Of a stretch of DNA of 64,000 nt, positions 13,401 to 25,103 are shown one piece after another. Origin of the DNA: Hirudo medicinalis. Taxonomy: Eukaryota; Annelida; Clitellata; Hirudinida; Hirudinidae. Location: assembly GCA_011800805.1 (NCBI GenBank), contig MPNW01000146.1, forward strand, positions 46,777-110,776, in the 5' to 3' direction. The position numbers and the translations under genes are program-made. Under the pieces are notes generated by a model. The model ran no database searches. It was not told the DNA's origin and saw only the letters and a list, made by a program, of their open reading frames with translations. The number at the start of each line of letters is the position of its first letter. Positions within the stretch are counted from its first letter, which is position 1.

Positions 13401-15819
13401 CAAATTGTCCAAACCCCATTCTGAAATCATGTATGAATTATTGTCACTGTTGAGGGTAATGATGATTGTGATGATGGTATTACAGTGATGGTGATGATGA
13501 TTAATGATGATTATGATGACGATGTTGATGATGACGACAGTGATGATGACAAAGAAAGTTTGTTACTTGTTCCCATGCCATCCATGTCCTTCCCTTGAAG
13601 CACGGTTGGTTTGTTGATTCCAGCACCCCATGCAATGAAAGGAGTTTCAGTCTCGGATGGATCCCCCGCTCCATGTGAACCTGGAATAATCCGTGTAACA
13701 TTTATTTCCAACAACTACAACCAACTACATTTAACTATAATTAATTTCACTTGGATAGTGTTCAATAAAGATTTTTAAAAAATGTAAAGTGGCTTAAATC
13801 AATTAGTGGTCGCTAAAGATGTTCAAAATGCTTGTTTTATTTGATTGGATAGTTATTAAGCCAATGGACTTCAGCTGTTGAGAAACAAACATCACTCGCC
13901 CCAGTCGGTCATTCCGTGATCGGAAGTGAAAATGTACGACGTGAGTCCGTCGTGGCCAAAGAACTGCTCAACAACGTCCACAGTTCTCTTCACTCCTTCG
14001 TCAACCACTTTCAGATTTTCAACATATTTCCTTGAAAAAAATTATCAAAAAATTTCTCTTAAAGCTAATGACATCTTGACATTTTATAAAAAGTAAATAG
14101 TAATAAAATAATAAAAGTAAATTTGTAATAAACTTTGTTAAAAATTTGTAATTCTAAATATAATTTAGAATAGAAATTTACTGCGAATGAGGTTTGTGAA
14201 TGTGACCAGTGGTGTCGAGTCCAAGCAAATGCAGGAAAAATATCAATCCATCCTCCTTCAACAATTTCCTCGTCTCTTCGGTCGCGTTGACAAAAAATGA
14301 CTTGAAAAATTCAATAAGACAAGGAATTACATTGTATGCAATATAAATTTTCATCTAATAAATCAATATAACTTTTAAAAGTTAAGATTAATGAATAATT
14401 TGAATAAATAAAAGTAACTAAATTAAATGAACCTGAACATTTCCAAAGACCCAAGTATCCAGCTTCGTTAGGTCCTTCCCTGCAAAATCTTCACTGTGGC
14501 CTGGATACATTTCAGTGAATACATGACCTCCTGTTGCTCCTAATTATGAAATAATAATTGGATAAATATTTAATTAATCGGTCATATTGACATCGTGTCA
14601 TTGTGTTGATGAAAAATCATCAGAAAAATAGTTTTATAATCATATAAAATTTAAGTGAATTGTAATTCTTGTATTTTATTTCACAGCATCAACATCAACC
14701 AACAAGATGTAACTGATAACAATGACCAAGAAAAAGTAATCATTTATTAACAATAATAATAACTTTTTCTCATCAAAATAATAACCATCAAAACAATGCA
14801 ACAATTTCAACAACAACATCAAACAACCACTGAAGGCCACCTTCATAGACATTTCTGATTTTATTAATATTGTTGTGGAATAAAAATGATAAAAAGTTCT
14901 GAAAATGTTTAGTTGACATGACACTAAAGCTTTTACCTTAGTAAAATTTAGTAAGTCAATTCATTAATAAAAAATTTTTGATATTTAATAAATCAGTTTA
15001 TTAAAAATCATTTCCATTAAATGAGATGGTATTTTAAATCATAATTTATAGTCATTGTAAGTGCTGATGACAAATTATTTGTGGATATGTCAAAATACAT
15101 TTAATGTTTATAAGTTTAAAAATGACAATCCTGTCCAACAATAAATAATGGAAGCATTTGCCATGGTGCACTGAAGGCATTAACTTAACCTTTAGAAAAC
15201 ATGGGCAGAATGTCAGGACTGCCCCAAGACCATGTGTATCTCGACTGGTTGAAGATGGAATCAAATTCTACTGGATTTTCCTTCCAGCCTTTAACATTAA
15301 AAATAAGTGAGACAGTTCGCAAGATGTTGCATTTGTTTATATAAATGTTAAAATCATATAAATTGATGAAAGCCATTAGTAAAAAATTTGAAAAAGATGA
15401 AAAGTTCAAATACCAAATACCTTTAGTTACTGCACTCACATCTTCATAGAAACCAGCTATAAAAGCAACATGGCCCGGTCTAGACTCTGTGGGAACTCGA
15501 GTATGCGATATTCCATAAGTTCCAATACCTCTGACTATATGTCTAATAGAAATTCATATCAATATCATCCTCTTCAACTCTAACTCAATCATTACTACCT
15601 TAAATATGGTGTATTGGACTTTCCAGACTGCATGTCATAAAGCTTATCTGCCCTTAAACCATCTGCGCTAAATAAAACAAGCCTCTTGGCAGGGGGGACA
15701 AGTGGATTGACATGAGATTGCATCCCATGCGCCAGAGGTGAGGTAAAATAGATATCGAATATTGAATATAGGAATACGACATGCACAAAAAACCCAAACA
15801 TCAAAAACTTCGCATCCAT
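4961..15819 (-). CDS. PIGN: GPI ethanolamine phosphate transferase 1 (PIG-N), spliced
   Basis: This ER multi-pass enzyme transfers ethanolamine phosphate to the first mannose of the GPI-anchor precursor. The model has 28 coding exons and 911 aa; the human protein is about 930 aa. A short hydrophobic N-terminus is followed by the lumenal alkaline-phosphatase-like domain: SADGLRAD (residues 51-58), PTESRPGH with the expected nucleophile threonine (91-98), LLGLDTTGH, and [13 protein letters not shown] (258 onward). A polytopic C-terminal half ends in a [21 protein letters not shown] segment typical of PIG-N. Coding exons (5' to 3'): 15599-15819, 15421-15542, 15190-15288, 14433-14539, 14182-14300, 13900-14030, 13567-13680, 13380-13420, 13203-13262, 12935-13027, 12743-12798, 12404-12419, 12255-12311, 12005-12084, 11561-11742, 11098-11170, 10793-10895, 10467-10547, 10158-10249, 9537-9587, 9374-9389, 8992-9127, 8674-8776, 8508-8589, 7910-7990, 7334-7465, 5454-5570, 4961-5131. 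All phases join without a stop. The ATG at 15819 gives the usual short cytosolic lead and signal anchor. Confidence 0.93.
5865..5976. repeat. 20-bp tandem repeat in a PIGN intron
   Basis: About five copies of the unit agcaacatggaatatgtatg run with a 20-bp period. Related sequence (tatgagcaacatgaaatata) resumes at 7205. The array therefore appears to be split by the transposon inserted between. Confidence 0.85.
5977..7206 (-). mobile_element. degenerate Tc1/mariner-type DNA transposon
   Basis: Both ends carry related inverted termini. The left end reads CAGCGCATGTAAAAAGGTTA and then GGCATAACTCCTAA; the right end, on the other strand, has GCATGTAAAAAACAACC and then AGCATAACACCTAA. The left end abuts TA, the usual Tc1 target. 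Inside, on the minus strand around 6330-6500, a decayed frame resembles the middle of a Tc1 transposase: FSD, then a tryptophan/tyrosine patch, then [19 protein letters not shown], matching the family pattern FSRRQ-GGGSVMVWG-ISS. The rest of the transposase is not readable, so the copy is inactive and shortened (about 1.2 kb). Confidence 0.7.
9374..9389 (-). other. PIGN: predicted second 16-nt microexon of PIGN (exon 21)
   Basis: The exon at 9537-9587 ends in phase 2 and the exon at 8992-9127 reads in phase 0. A 16-nt segment bounded by GATTTCAG and GTTAGA restores the frame, giving R-L-H-L-V-Q inside a hydrophobic region. Support comes from phase and splice sites; the encoded residues are not a conserved signature. 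Confidence 0.55.
9640..9790 (-). mobile_element. LINE 3'-tail fragment in a PIGN intron
   Basis: On the minus strand this stretch matches the 3' end of the LINE copy at 57590-58760. The shared blocks are GGTGCCT, then GGAAGC-loop-GCTTCC, CTTAAGGC, GACCCTCGAGT and a run resembling TTTTATTT. It contains no reverse transcriptase, so it is a severely 5'-truncated copy or a SINE that uses the LINE tail. Confidence 0.7.
10332..10410. repeat. (TAA)n microsatellite
   Basis: A nearly pure run of aat/taa triplets lies in a PIGN intron between the exons at 10158-10249 and 10467-10547. Confidence 0.95.
12404..12419 (-). other. PIGN: predicted 16-nt microexon of PIGN (exon 12)
   Basis: The exon upstream ends in phase 2 (position 12743) and the exon downstream starts in phase 0 (12311), leaving a gap. 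A 16-nt piece flanked by TTTGCAG and GTCGGT fills it exactly and adds five and one-third codons. With it, the spacing between the conserved FTAHK (human FTPFK) and the helix NIERIK (human LNILRK) equals that of the human protein. The donor is weak, which is the main doubt. Confidence 0.65.
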
Positions 15820-16169
15820 GTTTACTTAAACATTAAGATTTCAGCCTCGATAAGCGAAATTGAGTATTCGACATCATTTTTAATTTTACAAATACTTAAA
15901 AAAAATTTAATAATTTTGGTAATTAAACAAAGCGATTGACTTTAATATTTCAACTACATGCGAGTAAATTTAATGATCGGCAAACAGTATTTACATTTTT
16001 AATAAACAACCAAATAAAACCCTTAGCCCCTGATGATTTCTATACTTAATATTCATGAACGCGATGAGGGGAGGAGCTACGTTTTGTAAACAAATTTCAA
16101 AGATGCCGAAAACGACTGGACTTCCAATGGACATGATTTTTTGATGCGAATCAGAGAATGGCGTTTCAG
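15820..16169. other. PIGN upstream region
   Basis: This AT-rich sequence lies directly upstream of the PIGN start codon. It should hold the 5' UTR and core promoter, but I see no clear TATA box or initiator. No coding sequence was found. Confidence 0.4.
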
Positions 16170-16790
16170 TGAGCATGTGTGAATGTGGTAGAAGGCTTCA
16201 GTCTGAGAGGGGACTTAAGATTCAACAGGCAAAGCTAAATGCGAAGGGGAGGTGGAGAAACAGCGTTCTGGTGCAGCTGTGCATTCAGGTAAAACATCGA
16301 ACGATTCCGGACCGGATTCATACCACAGTTACGAGTGCGTTCGAGTTTTAGGCCTCACGGAAGACCTTCCATGAGCTAAGATCAAGTTTCCTCGAGGAAA
16401 TGAAAGTTAGGCTGTTGAAGTGACGGCGCGCGCATTGGCAGAGGACGTAAAACGCGAATGTGCGTTTAATGCGGCATGTGCGCGCAGCCGGTGTGCGTAA
16501 TTTTCAACGTGAAGGCGGCAGTTGCAAAAGAGAACACAAATAATGCTGAGTTTGTATTGTATGATATCGATGGGCAAAGGTCGCCGCGAGTCTTTAGTCG
16601 ACAACCATATAATGGGTGATGTTCTGAAGATGGGTAACGTAGGGTAATAACTGACAGGGACACTCGCCTGATCAAACGGGTTTGGCCCACCCCATGAGAA
16701 CGTAAGTTGTTTTTTGCCGAAACGTTCGGTGACTCCCCTCATGATTCCCTGTCGGTACGCTCCGTGTTATGAGTTTCTTGCAGTAAACCC
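16170..16790. other. GC-rich, CpG-containing island, identity unknown
   Basis: Base composition differs sharply from the surroundings, with clusters such as ggcgcgcgcattgg and gcggcatgtgcgcgcagccgg. A minus-strand frame of 111 codons (16407-16742) is open but matches no family I recognise. The island could be a CpG-type regulatory island 5' of PIGN or part of a foreign insertion next to the transposon debris that follows. I cannot decide which. Confidence 0.4.
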
Positions 16791-17008
16791 AGCTCTTGGT
16801 AAACGAGTCAGATTTCACTAGTCAAATAGAGTCAAGATTATGATGAGGATCAATTTTTATTAAAATAAGTTAAAATTTATTAAAATTAAAATAAGTTTGC
16901 AATGTACGTTAGGATGGGTCGAAAAGTAAAATATTTTGGATTTCAGATTCCAGACAATCCCAAATCACTGATCTATATTGAAGTGAACAATTAATAGAAA
17001 AATATATT

Positions 17009-17032
<24 letters not shown>
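17009..17032. repeat. (TA)n microsatellite
   Basis: A simple run of alternating t and a lies in transposon-rich intergenic DNA. A second shorter run is at about 18530-18547. Confidence 0.9.
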
Positions 17033-17039
<7 letters not shown>

Positions 17040-17879
17040 TTTCTAGCAGCTTTGATTTAAAAATAAGTCCGAATTATCTTGTTTTTCAAATCTGCTCGTG
17101 GGGGCATCTTTAGAGATGGTTAAATGATGGGGATGTCGTTGAATGTCTTTTGATTAATCAGATGCACTTATTTATAAAGAACCCAATTCTTTCGAGAGAG
17201 AAGTAAACATGGGAGCGTCTTATACATGGGGAATATGCTATGTAACAACTTCAGTTTTTTCAAAGTTGCGACCCCTAGACATGAAATAAAATATGAAAAA
17301 ATATATTTTATTGATCATTAAATCAGGGAGTATCAATTTATTACTGTCTGGTTGAAACAATGATGGAGTGCTCACCCTATTGAACATATTTTTAAGAAAA
17401 GAACAAATTAACGTATAACTAGACAGAACTAGACAATAATATTTTATTGACTAATAAGAATCTAACAACAATGTCTTAACAACAGTGTTAACACCCCGTG
17501 ACTTTTAAAATCTAAGATAAAAAAATCTTTTTAAATTCAAAACATTTCTTTTATATTAAGAATTTACGACTTTGGACGAAAATATTAGTAGCTGAGGTAA
17601 AGCTACTAGATTTGCCGTTGTTGATCCATTGTTGTAGTCTTGTAACTTCTCATAAATCGTTATCATTAAATAGGTAATGGTGAGTAAAATGGCATCATGT
17701 TGATCAAAGATCATTGTTGTCATCAAAGATGTTGGGCGAGCAATCTCAAATTTTGTAGATTCTATAATATTGGGCAGACAATGATTTACATTCAAATGTT
17801 AGAATGATTCTATTCAATTCGGCTATATGACCATCCCAAACAGCTGGCAATGAAAAGTTTTTCGACTCTCGAAAGTTTA

Positions 17880-18735
17880 CAAATTTGTTGGCATAACTTT
17901 CTTAAAAATGAATTTTGTAACATCAAATTTGGTTATATAATTTAAATATCATTGCGAAATCTTATAATAAAGTTAAAAACGAATTTATTGCATGTTTTAA
18001 TAAGAAATGCAAATCGATGTGCCAATTTGTTCGTCATATCTTTTAAAAGCGGTTTCACGTATTTGCATAATTAATATCAATGCCGTTAAAAACTCCCATA
18101 TTTCAATAAAGAGGATACACAGCCGGAATGGGCAAAACATGTGGATGATTATGGGGACTTTACGGAAGTCAGTAATTAATCTAGAAGGAACAAAGTTTAA
18201 CATCTATGATTCTGATGGGTGCCTATTGCTGGCGTGATTTAGAGATGGAGTAAGAGATTTATTGCAGTAGAAAATTCGGAGAGGTTCCGAGATGTTTAGG
18301 AGAGGATTTTCATCATAAGGTCAGACAGAATTAGCTTTTCTGAGAGGAAAACACGCTTCCAAAGACTATATCAAGACCATCTTCGCATTCTCACTCCCTT
18401 AAGGTTCGCAATGAAAATGACTTTGATTTCCATCAAGATACACCTCAAAGGAGACGATGGCATTTTTTTTCTTCCTGAAAATCATGGAATGGGTTGCGTG
18501 TTCTGCGGACTTAAACCCTATATCCTTTAGATATATATATATATATAAATAGTTTTGGGGACTTTGTTAAGACAGATATACTACAATGGAAAACAATATT
18601 TAACTGTTAAAGAGTCGGAAAAGGCGATAATTGAAGCCTAGAAAATCATGCGAAAAGAATACCTGGAATCAACCAATCAATTGGTGGCATCAACGAAGTC
18701 AAGATGTAATGATATAATAGAAAAGAAGGGATAGA
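17880..18735 (+). mobile_element. decayed Tc1/mariner transposase remnant
   Basis: Frameshifted pieces on the plus strand appear in transposase order. They are a KFNIYDSDG patch (about 18193-18219), an HQDTP-like patch near 18430-18450, WVACSADLNPIS (18490-18525), then FGDFVKTD and LVASTKSRCNDIIEKKG up to about 18730. These correspond to the first catalytic Asp region, the QDNAP-type second Asp motif, the PDLNPIE motif and the C-terminal tail of Tc1-like transposases. Several stops and frame changes show it is dead. The left limit is approximate. Confidence 0.7.
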
Positions 18736-18862
18736 CGACATCTTAATGACACTTTATTTGAATTAATAACATGATTTGGAACCCTTATTATTGTCTTACA
18801 CTAAAGAAATTTAAAGATATGACGAATGCGAAAAACGCATATTTCTGGAATGTATCATCAGA

Positions 18863-19072
18863 TTGCATACAAACTTATTGTATTGTGATCTTGGACATCT
18901 CCCAGATGGGGATCCACCTGTTCTATTCTTAATTAAAGAAGCCAGTGGCAATGAATTCATGAGCAAGCTAATGGCGTTGCTTGATTCCTCAACGAGTGCC
19001 GAAAGAGTGTTTTCGCAGGTGAAGTTGATAAAAACCAAACGGGCAAATAATCAGTTGGCTCTCGATTGTTAG
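18863..19072 (+). mobile_element. hAT-type transposase C-terminal fragment
   Basis: A 69-codon frame contains SSTSAERVFSQVKLIKTKRA, matching the hAT dimerisation-domain pattern S-A-x-x-ERVFS-x-x-x-x-I-x-TK-R-N. No upstream hAT catalytic region is readable. It is probably a broken copy lying against the Tc1/mariner remnant. Confidence 0.7.
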
Positions 19073-19857
19073 CCAAATAAGCAATTTCTGGGGATGGAGC
19101 TTGTTAGAAGTTCAATTCCAGCAACAGCATATATTAATGATGTCATTGAGTGACGTTGCTGACTTAGATATGCTAACAATACTTCATAATCAGGATTCTC
19201 AGTTAATTTTAAATACATGTGATCTTGATGATGCAATTGACGCTGACTCACTGGAATTTTTTAACTGAAATAAATAACATAATTTTGTATTATTAATAAG
19301 AAATTCTTTATTTAATTGTGAATTAGGGATTGTAAAGAATAAAATGAAGACATAAATTAAGAAATAATAATTAGTGACAATAAAAAGTTGGCTTAATATA
19401 ATCTTGGTTTTTTCAAAAAGTCCATTGCCAACAGTGGTTGCATTATTAAATAAATATTTCTCACGAAATCAGGAGCATGAATGTGAAACCACAGGAAAGT
19501 AGCACAAATGAAAACAAATTGTTGGCTTTTTTTGTACGGACTTAAATTGTGAAGAATTTCTTTTCGACTCTAAAAAATTAATTGGTTCAGTGAAGTATTC
19601 AAATAAAAGCAAATAAATGAACGGAGTTCAAAAATTGAAGTTCATCTGCATAAGAGCCGAGGATGCTTGTTTATGTTACTTTATGGATTAAAATTAGATG
19701 TCGTTAAGAGAGCATGACATATTAGTTACTAACTTAAATTATTTTTATTTAAAAATGATTTATAATATTAAACAATTACTATTGTAATTCATTTAAAATT
19801 GTTTTCAGAATATTTTGAAAGATCAGCTGTTCATCTGAAAAAGTCTGTTTATGCAAA

Positions 19858-21627
19858 ATGGCCGATTCTTCTGATCCTCTGTCATTGTCTCTCGGTCAAT
19901 CAAGTGAGGGGAACCTGCATCTAGATTCCTCTAGCAGTTCTTTAGAGTCGGAAGCCAAACGACTTAAATCTGACCATTATGAAAGTGAACCTTCCTTGGA
20001 AGAGAGACTCGTCGGAGTTCTTTGTTGTGTTGTCTGTCTCGATCTTCCAAATTTGACATTTTATCAGGTATAACATTTCGAAGCTTATGACAAATAACTG
20101 CAAATTTAACTTTAATTCTTTGTCACTTATCTCTAACAGTGCGCTAATGGTCATTTGATGTGCAATAGCTGTCTTTCTCATTTGTTGGCTGACGCAAAGA
20201 TCAAAGATGAAAATGCAACGTGTCCGCAATGTAGATGCGAAATTAAAAGAGAAGCTTGCATTAGAAACTTGGCGGTCGAGAAAGCGATTTCAGAGCTGCC
20301 GATTCTCTGTGGCTATTGCAACAAACAAATGCCTCGATCTGTTGTTCAGAACCATGAAAAATATCTCTGCCCTGAGAGGTCTATCAATGTTTTATAGAAT
20401 TGGATTGAAACGTTAGAATGATGTTAATGAAGATTAGCAGATTAACTGGAGCGCATAATGCAGGATTGTATCGTGCTCGTATGCCAAACTCGGTTGTAAC
20501 TGGAGCGATAAGCATAGCTTGTTGCAATTCCATGAGCCTGTCTGTTCTGTCGCAAAAGCAGTTGGCCAGGATGTTCTTCCATCTGTTCAGCAAGCTTTTG
20601 CTGTCAAAGAAAGGGAGGTGTCTGTCTTTAAAGCCATCTATGAATTGCTCAGTTGTGAAAAGTTTGTTCATGTTGGTAAGTTTTGTGCTATGCTTTGCCA
20701 CCTCTGATTGTAATGCTTCCTTGCATGAATTTCTGGAAATGGTATTCCTTCTTTGCCATGCATTAGCTTAATTTCAAATGAGTCCATATAATTTGTTATA
20801 TGACTGATTATGACTTCAGTATTTATTGAGAATAGGATGCAGAAGTAATGCTTGTTTGAATCAGCTTTAATGTTTAGGGCAAGTTGTTATGAATTGTAAA
20901 CAATTGTGCAATAATTAACAATTTAATAATGATAAATATTTTATAGTCATAAATGATAATTTCCATTCTTAGATTTGCAGTTGAGACCCTACAGAACAGA
21001 TGAATACATCCCAAAGTTGTACTATGAATCCAATAGGTTCCTGGCTCATGGTCATCAGTTCACTGTCAAAGCCAGGGTGAATGAGAGTCAGAACAGCAAT
21101 CCACTGCACAGTGTCATCAGAACCCTTGGCTACCAACTGTCTCTGAAAACAAAACTGAATTCTGGTCCTATAATGGTCTGAAGTGTTTTCATTCAAGTAT
21201 CAAATTTTGATAATTCTAGTGAATTAACTTTCTAAAATATATCACTATATAATCAAACAAAATGCTAGCTGATGTTGATGTGATGTTACAGCTTTATGAT
21301 CTTGCTCATTCAATGTGTTCTGTTAACTTAATAATGTTTAGATTATAATTATTCCACTTAAGTTCCTAATTATTAGCCACAATTTTAAGAATATGATAAA
21401 GTTAATAATGTATTTGTCTTCATTTTCATCAGCTTTCATTTGTGGCAGTGAAGGGGCCATTTGGTGAAACTTATGTGAATCCAGTCATCTATGATTTTGA
21501 ATTCACTGCTGAGACTCCTGAGTCCACTTATAGGGAACTGCCATTGCCTGGATCAACAGAATGCAACAAGTTGTTGGCAGCCAAAATAATCAATTTGAGA
21601 CTCATTATTGCTCAGATCATGAAATGA
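19858..21627 (+). CDS. CYHR1: cysteine and histidine-rich protein 1 (ZTRAF1) homologue, spliced
   Basis: Five exons (19858-20067, 20140-20378, 20464-20675, 20973-21175, 21433-21627) give 352 aa. The N-terminus is acidic and serine-rich. It is followed by a RING-like zinc region ([11 protein letters not shown], then [11 protein letters not shown], then [10 protein letters not shown]) and a TRAF-type zinc segment ([11 protein letters not shown]-x5-[12 protein letters not shown]). A C-terminal domain has [17 protein letters not shown] and ends [15 protein letters not shown], close to the end of vertebrate CYHR1. The third intron is only 85 bp. The molecular role of this family is poorly known (reported galectin-3 partner); ubiquitin ligase activity is only suggested by the RING-like cysteines. 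The ATG at 19858 starts the acidic leader just after an AT-rich upstream stretch. Confidence 0.88.
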
Positions 21628-21773
21628 AGTTTCCTGACAGCAAATAATGAACTATATGATTATTTATTACTAACAACTAATTCAGTTTATTTGAGACATG
21701 AAATATACAAATTGAATTGAAAGCTAAACCTTTGTTTAGAATTATTTCTTGTTTAAATGTAGCTATCAGCTTT

Positions 21774-21779
21774 AATAAA
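21774..21779 (+). promoter_or_regulatory. candidate polyadenylation signal of the CYHR1-like gene
   Basis: A canonical AATAAA lies 147 nt after the stop codon on the coding strand. Confidence 0.5.
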
Positions 21780-21979
21780 ACATCCTATTTGGAAGATCTT
21801 TTGCTTCAGTTCTACATTTATTCGGATTATTTTAATTTTGCGAGATTTGTCAGTTTTAATTTTCTTTGCTGCATTTTTTTATTGTGGCTCAAAAGAGTCT
21901 TCATTAAACTGCTTGAAGATGATCCTTTTTTTTTGCCATTTTCGAAAATAGTCTAGCGAAGTGTTTACAGAATGAGGTT

Positions 21980-22550
21980 GAGGGCATGATACAAATTAAA
22001 ATAATTAGATTGTTCTGAGCTAGGATTGCAAGTTAAACTCAAGCCGGTACCAAACCTTCTTCGAGGATCTTTTTTTAGCTGACCTCACAAGCTCGATTCT
22101 CTTAACAAAAGCCCATTTGCAGCTAATATAATCGTCACTTCCATTTGCTCCATATTTGAAACTACGCCATGATTTTATTTAATAGGTAGATGATTGCAAA
22201 CCGTAGAATTACTTTAATTGTTACCTCAAATGTATTATTTATTACTTGCTTTCAAACGAGTTCTTATTTGGTACTTGATTATGGTAAGTTTCAAATTGAA
22301 TATTAAAGTTTAGCATTACTTTGTTAGTATTACTGTTATTCTGCAGAACGTACATATTACAAATTTAAAACAGCCAAAGTCATAAATTTAATGTCGTACA
22401 CAATCAAACAAACATTTAAGTTAAAATGATTTTACTTTTAATGTCTGTTGCTCCGTTTGTTATTTATTTAGGCTTGCTGCGGCCGACTAAATCATTAAAT
22501 CTTGAGCTTCGACAATAATGTAATCGTTAACTTTGATGAAATAGTTGAAA
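21980..22550. other. intergenic gap before the REEP-like gene
   Basis: This stretch holds no recognised gene. Short open frames start at 22184 and 22427, but neither joins the REEP frame. It presumably carries the REEP 5' UTR and promoter. Confidence 0.4.
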
Positions 22551-24872
22551 ATGACGCCATCAAGTGTTGTAACGAAAATGTTTGTGTGAGTCTTAATTAG
22601 AAATACTATTTTAAAGGAAAAATTCACAATTTTTTATGTTGAAATTAATAATAAAAATTTGTTAGCTATAAGAATTGGCAAATAGTAATTTCAAAATGAT
22701 GGAAATTAAATTACTTTCGTTAAATGCCTCCTAACTTAAAAACTTAGAAACCAATTGATTTTGGCATAATCATAGAAAAATTCTAAATCATTCTTCTTGC
22801 TATTATGTTAAGTTATCTAACTGGCACACATTTTGGTTTTATTTTGTATCATTTCATTTGCATTCATTAAATAGTTGTTGCACAAGGTACTAATAAAAAT
22901 AGGCAATATAAATGCAATTTCAATTACTTTGTAGTTTAACATTTGGACTTGCATATCCAAGTTATTGTTCATACAAAGCCATCCGTGAACAAGATCCAAG
23001 AAAATATGTCAGTGTTTCACAATACCTATGATTACATATTCATCTACAAACTTATGATGTTTTTAATTTAATTGAGTTTTGATGCAGGCCCAATGGATGA
23101 TCTATTGGATTGTGTTTTCCTTGTTTCTTGCTCTGGAAAGATTTTTTGATCATTTTGTGGTATGGTATGTTGATCAAATAAATTTAATTTGTACCAATAA
23201 ATATGAAAGTAAAAAATAAATTAAAATTGTTTGACAACAGGATCCCCTTTTATTATGAAATGAAAATAATTGTTATTCTCTGGCTGGTTTCTCCTGCCAC
23301 AAAAGGTTCTACGATGTTCTATTCAAAGCTTCTTCATCCATTTCTTATAAAAAGGGAACAGGCAAGGAATAAAAATTACAACAATTAATAAATAATAAAA
23401 TTATTTACTTCATCCAAGTAAAACTTTTCCTGTGTGTTGAGCACCTGTCAATAGAATCAATTGTCGATGTTTTGAATGTAATATTGAATGCTATCAACTA
23501 TTGCAATCCTGGTTTTTAAGGGTTTCAATGACCTGGATTTCCTGAACAGTATGCTTGCATTTAGCCAGTCTTTTGAGTGTCTTATGCATTCGAACGAAAT
23601 GTGAAGGCACTTTTGTAGTAGTATTTTATTAATGTCCTCAGTATAACTTGATGAATAGGGCAATAGACACTTTTTAATCGATCTCCCATTTGTATATCTC
23701 CCACTTCTCTAGGGCTCTCCGTGATAGTGCAGGAAGGGTTGTGAAGGTGACACGTTACAACTGCTGCCATTACTGCTGATTGCATGAACTCAACCCCTTC
23801 ACATAACCTGCGCACTGACAGTTCTTACTGTTGCACAAGCAGCTTGTTTTATGTTTCATGAATGCATTTTTTGGAGCTTGTTACAAACATTCTTGTTAAG
23901 GACTTTTTGGGCCCTGAATGTTGGGCAATCAAAATAATCTACCTATTGAACTTAATGCTGCAGTTGCTCCCATTCAATATTACAATAGTTCATGAATCAT
24001 TTCATTTTAAAATGTTATTTTTTATTTAGCATTTTTTTAGTGATTCAATAACTGGTTAAAAAATGAATTTGTGGCTTTATAAATTAAATTTGTTCAGAGT
24101 GAACTGGTAAAAGATTTTTGCAGTTTTTGAATTTTTGTTTCCAGGAAATTGATTCTTTGATTGTCACATTCAACTCTCTGGGTTACTCAACTCTGAAAAA
24201 CATATTTAGACATCTTTTAAACCTTATCCTGGCTTTTTATGGACAGGTGTTGATGCTATTTTAATTGATTTTTGATTATTTTTTATTACTAAAATTTAAT
24301 TTTCCTGTCTTTGTTAATAAATCTCACTAATTTATTTCCTGACTAATTGGAGTTAATTAAAACCATGACATTAACTTCAGATCCACTATGGTGTTATAGA
24401 AATGATCAAACAGAGGTATAATCTTCAAGAAGTCAAAGAAGCAGTGCCTGTGGAGAAGAAGCAAGGTTAATTTGAAATATTTTGTAATTTTAAGTGAATC
24501 TTCTTGTTTGTAATTTTTAATTTCAGTACTGTGATTCTTGGACTCATATGATGTTGATGCATAACATTTAGCTTAATTTCATGTCCAGACCCAGCATGTG
24601 GAGAAGGCATGTTGACTGAAAGTGATGATTCACTTGATCTTCGAAAGCAACAGCCACCTAAAATTAAGCTTCATCAACCAAGCCAAGTAACCCTCAGCAA
24701 AACTCCACCCTCAACAATTAAGAAAAGCACATCTCCTTCATCTCTTAAGTCATTGAAAGCCTCTCCAAAGACTCAAGCACCAAGGGGGAGGATGTTTGTG
24801 CCTGAACCGGGTTCGTATTTCGACCGCTACCTGAAGCCCAGGCGTAAAACTTCCCCCGCTAATAAGTCCTGA
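22551..24872 (+). CDS. receptor expression-enhancing protein, REEP1-4 subfamily, spliced
   Basis: Seven exons (22551-22585, 22935-23007, 23088-23164, 23241-23361, 24145-24246, 24381-24465, 24589-24872) encode 258 aa, the usual REEP1-4 length. The TB2/DP1/HVA22 hairpin domain covers about residues 7-95: FGLAYPSYCSYKAIRE, QWMIYWIVFSLFLALE, FFDHFVVWIPFYYEMK and LWLVSPATKGSTMFY. An amphipathic stretch and a Ser/Pro/Lys-rich tail follow. The protein starts directly at the first hydrophobic segment without the N-terminal extension of REEP5/6, which places it with REEP1-4. Such proteins shape ER tubules and link ER to microtubules. The fourth intron begins with GC (AACAG, then GCAAGG). The basic Ser/Pro tail is species-specific in detail. 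Confidence 0.9.
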
Positions 24873-25103
24873 TCACGAATGCCAAGCACTCCCTGTGTGT
24901 TTATGTCCCCTACTTCATTAGTTGTATATTTCTTATAAATTCTCTTTAAAAGATTATATTGTTTTATGACAACAATACTGTTGTTCTCTTTCCTTAAGCT
25001 CAAATCTCTTAACTAAATTTGATATATTGAAATCTGTAATTAATTTGGTACTTTTTTTAATAACCTTTTTACATTTAAATAGACTACCTTTGTAATTTAG
25101 TGC

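Noticed and set aside
13441..13560. His/Ser repeats ([23 protein letters not shown])
   Set aside because: Simple gatgat repeats read through from a real PIGN exon into its intron.
20379..20463. Continuation of the CYHR1 reading frame to an early stop (SINVL)
   Set aside because: The stop lies inside an 85-bp GT-AG intron; splicing restores the conserved zinc-binding segment.
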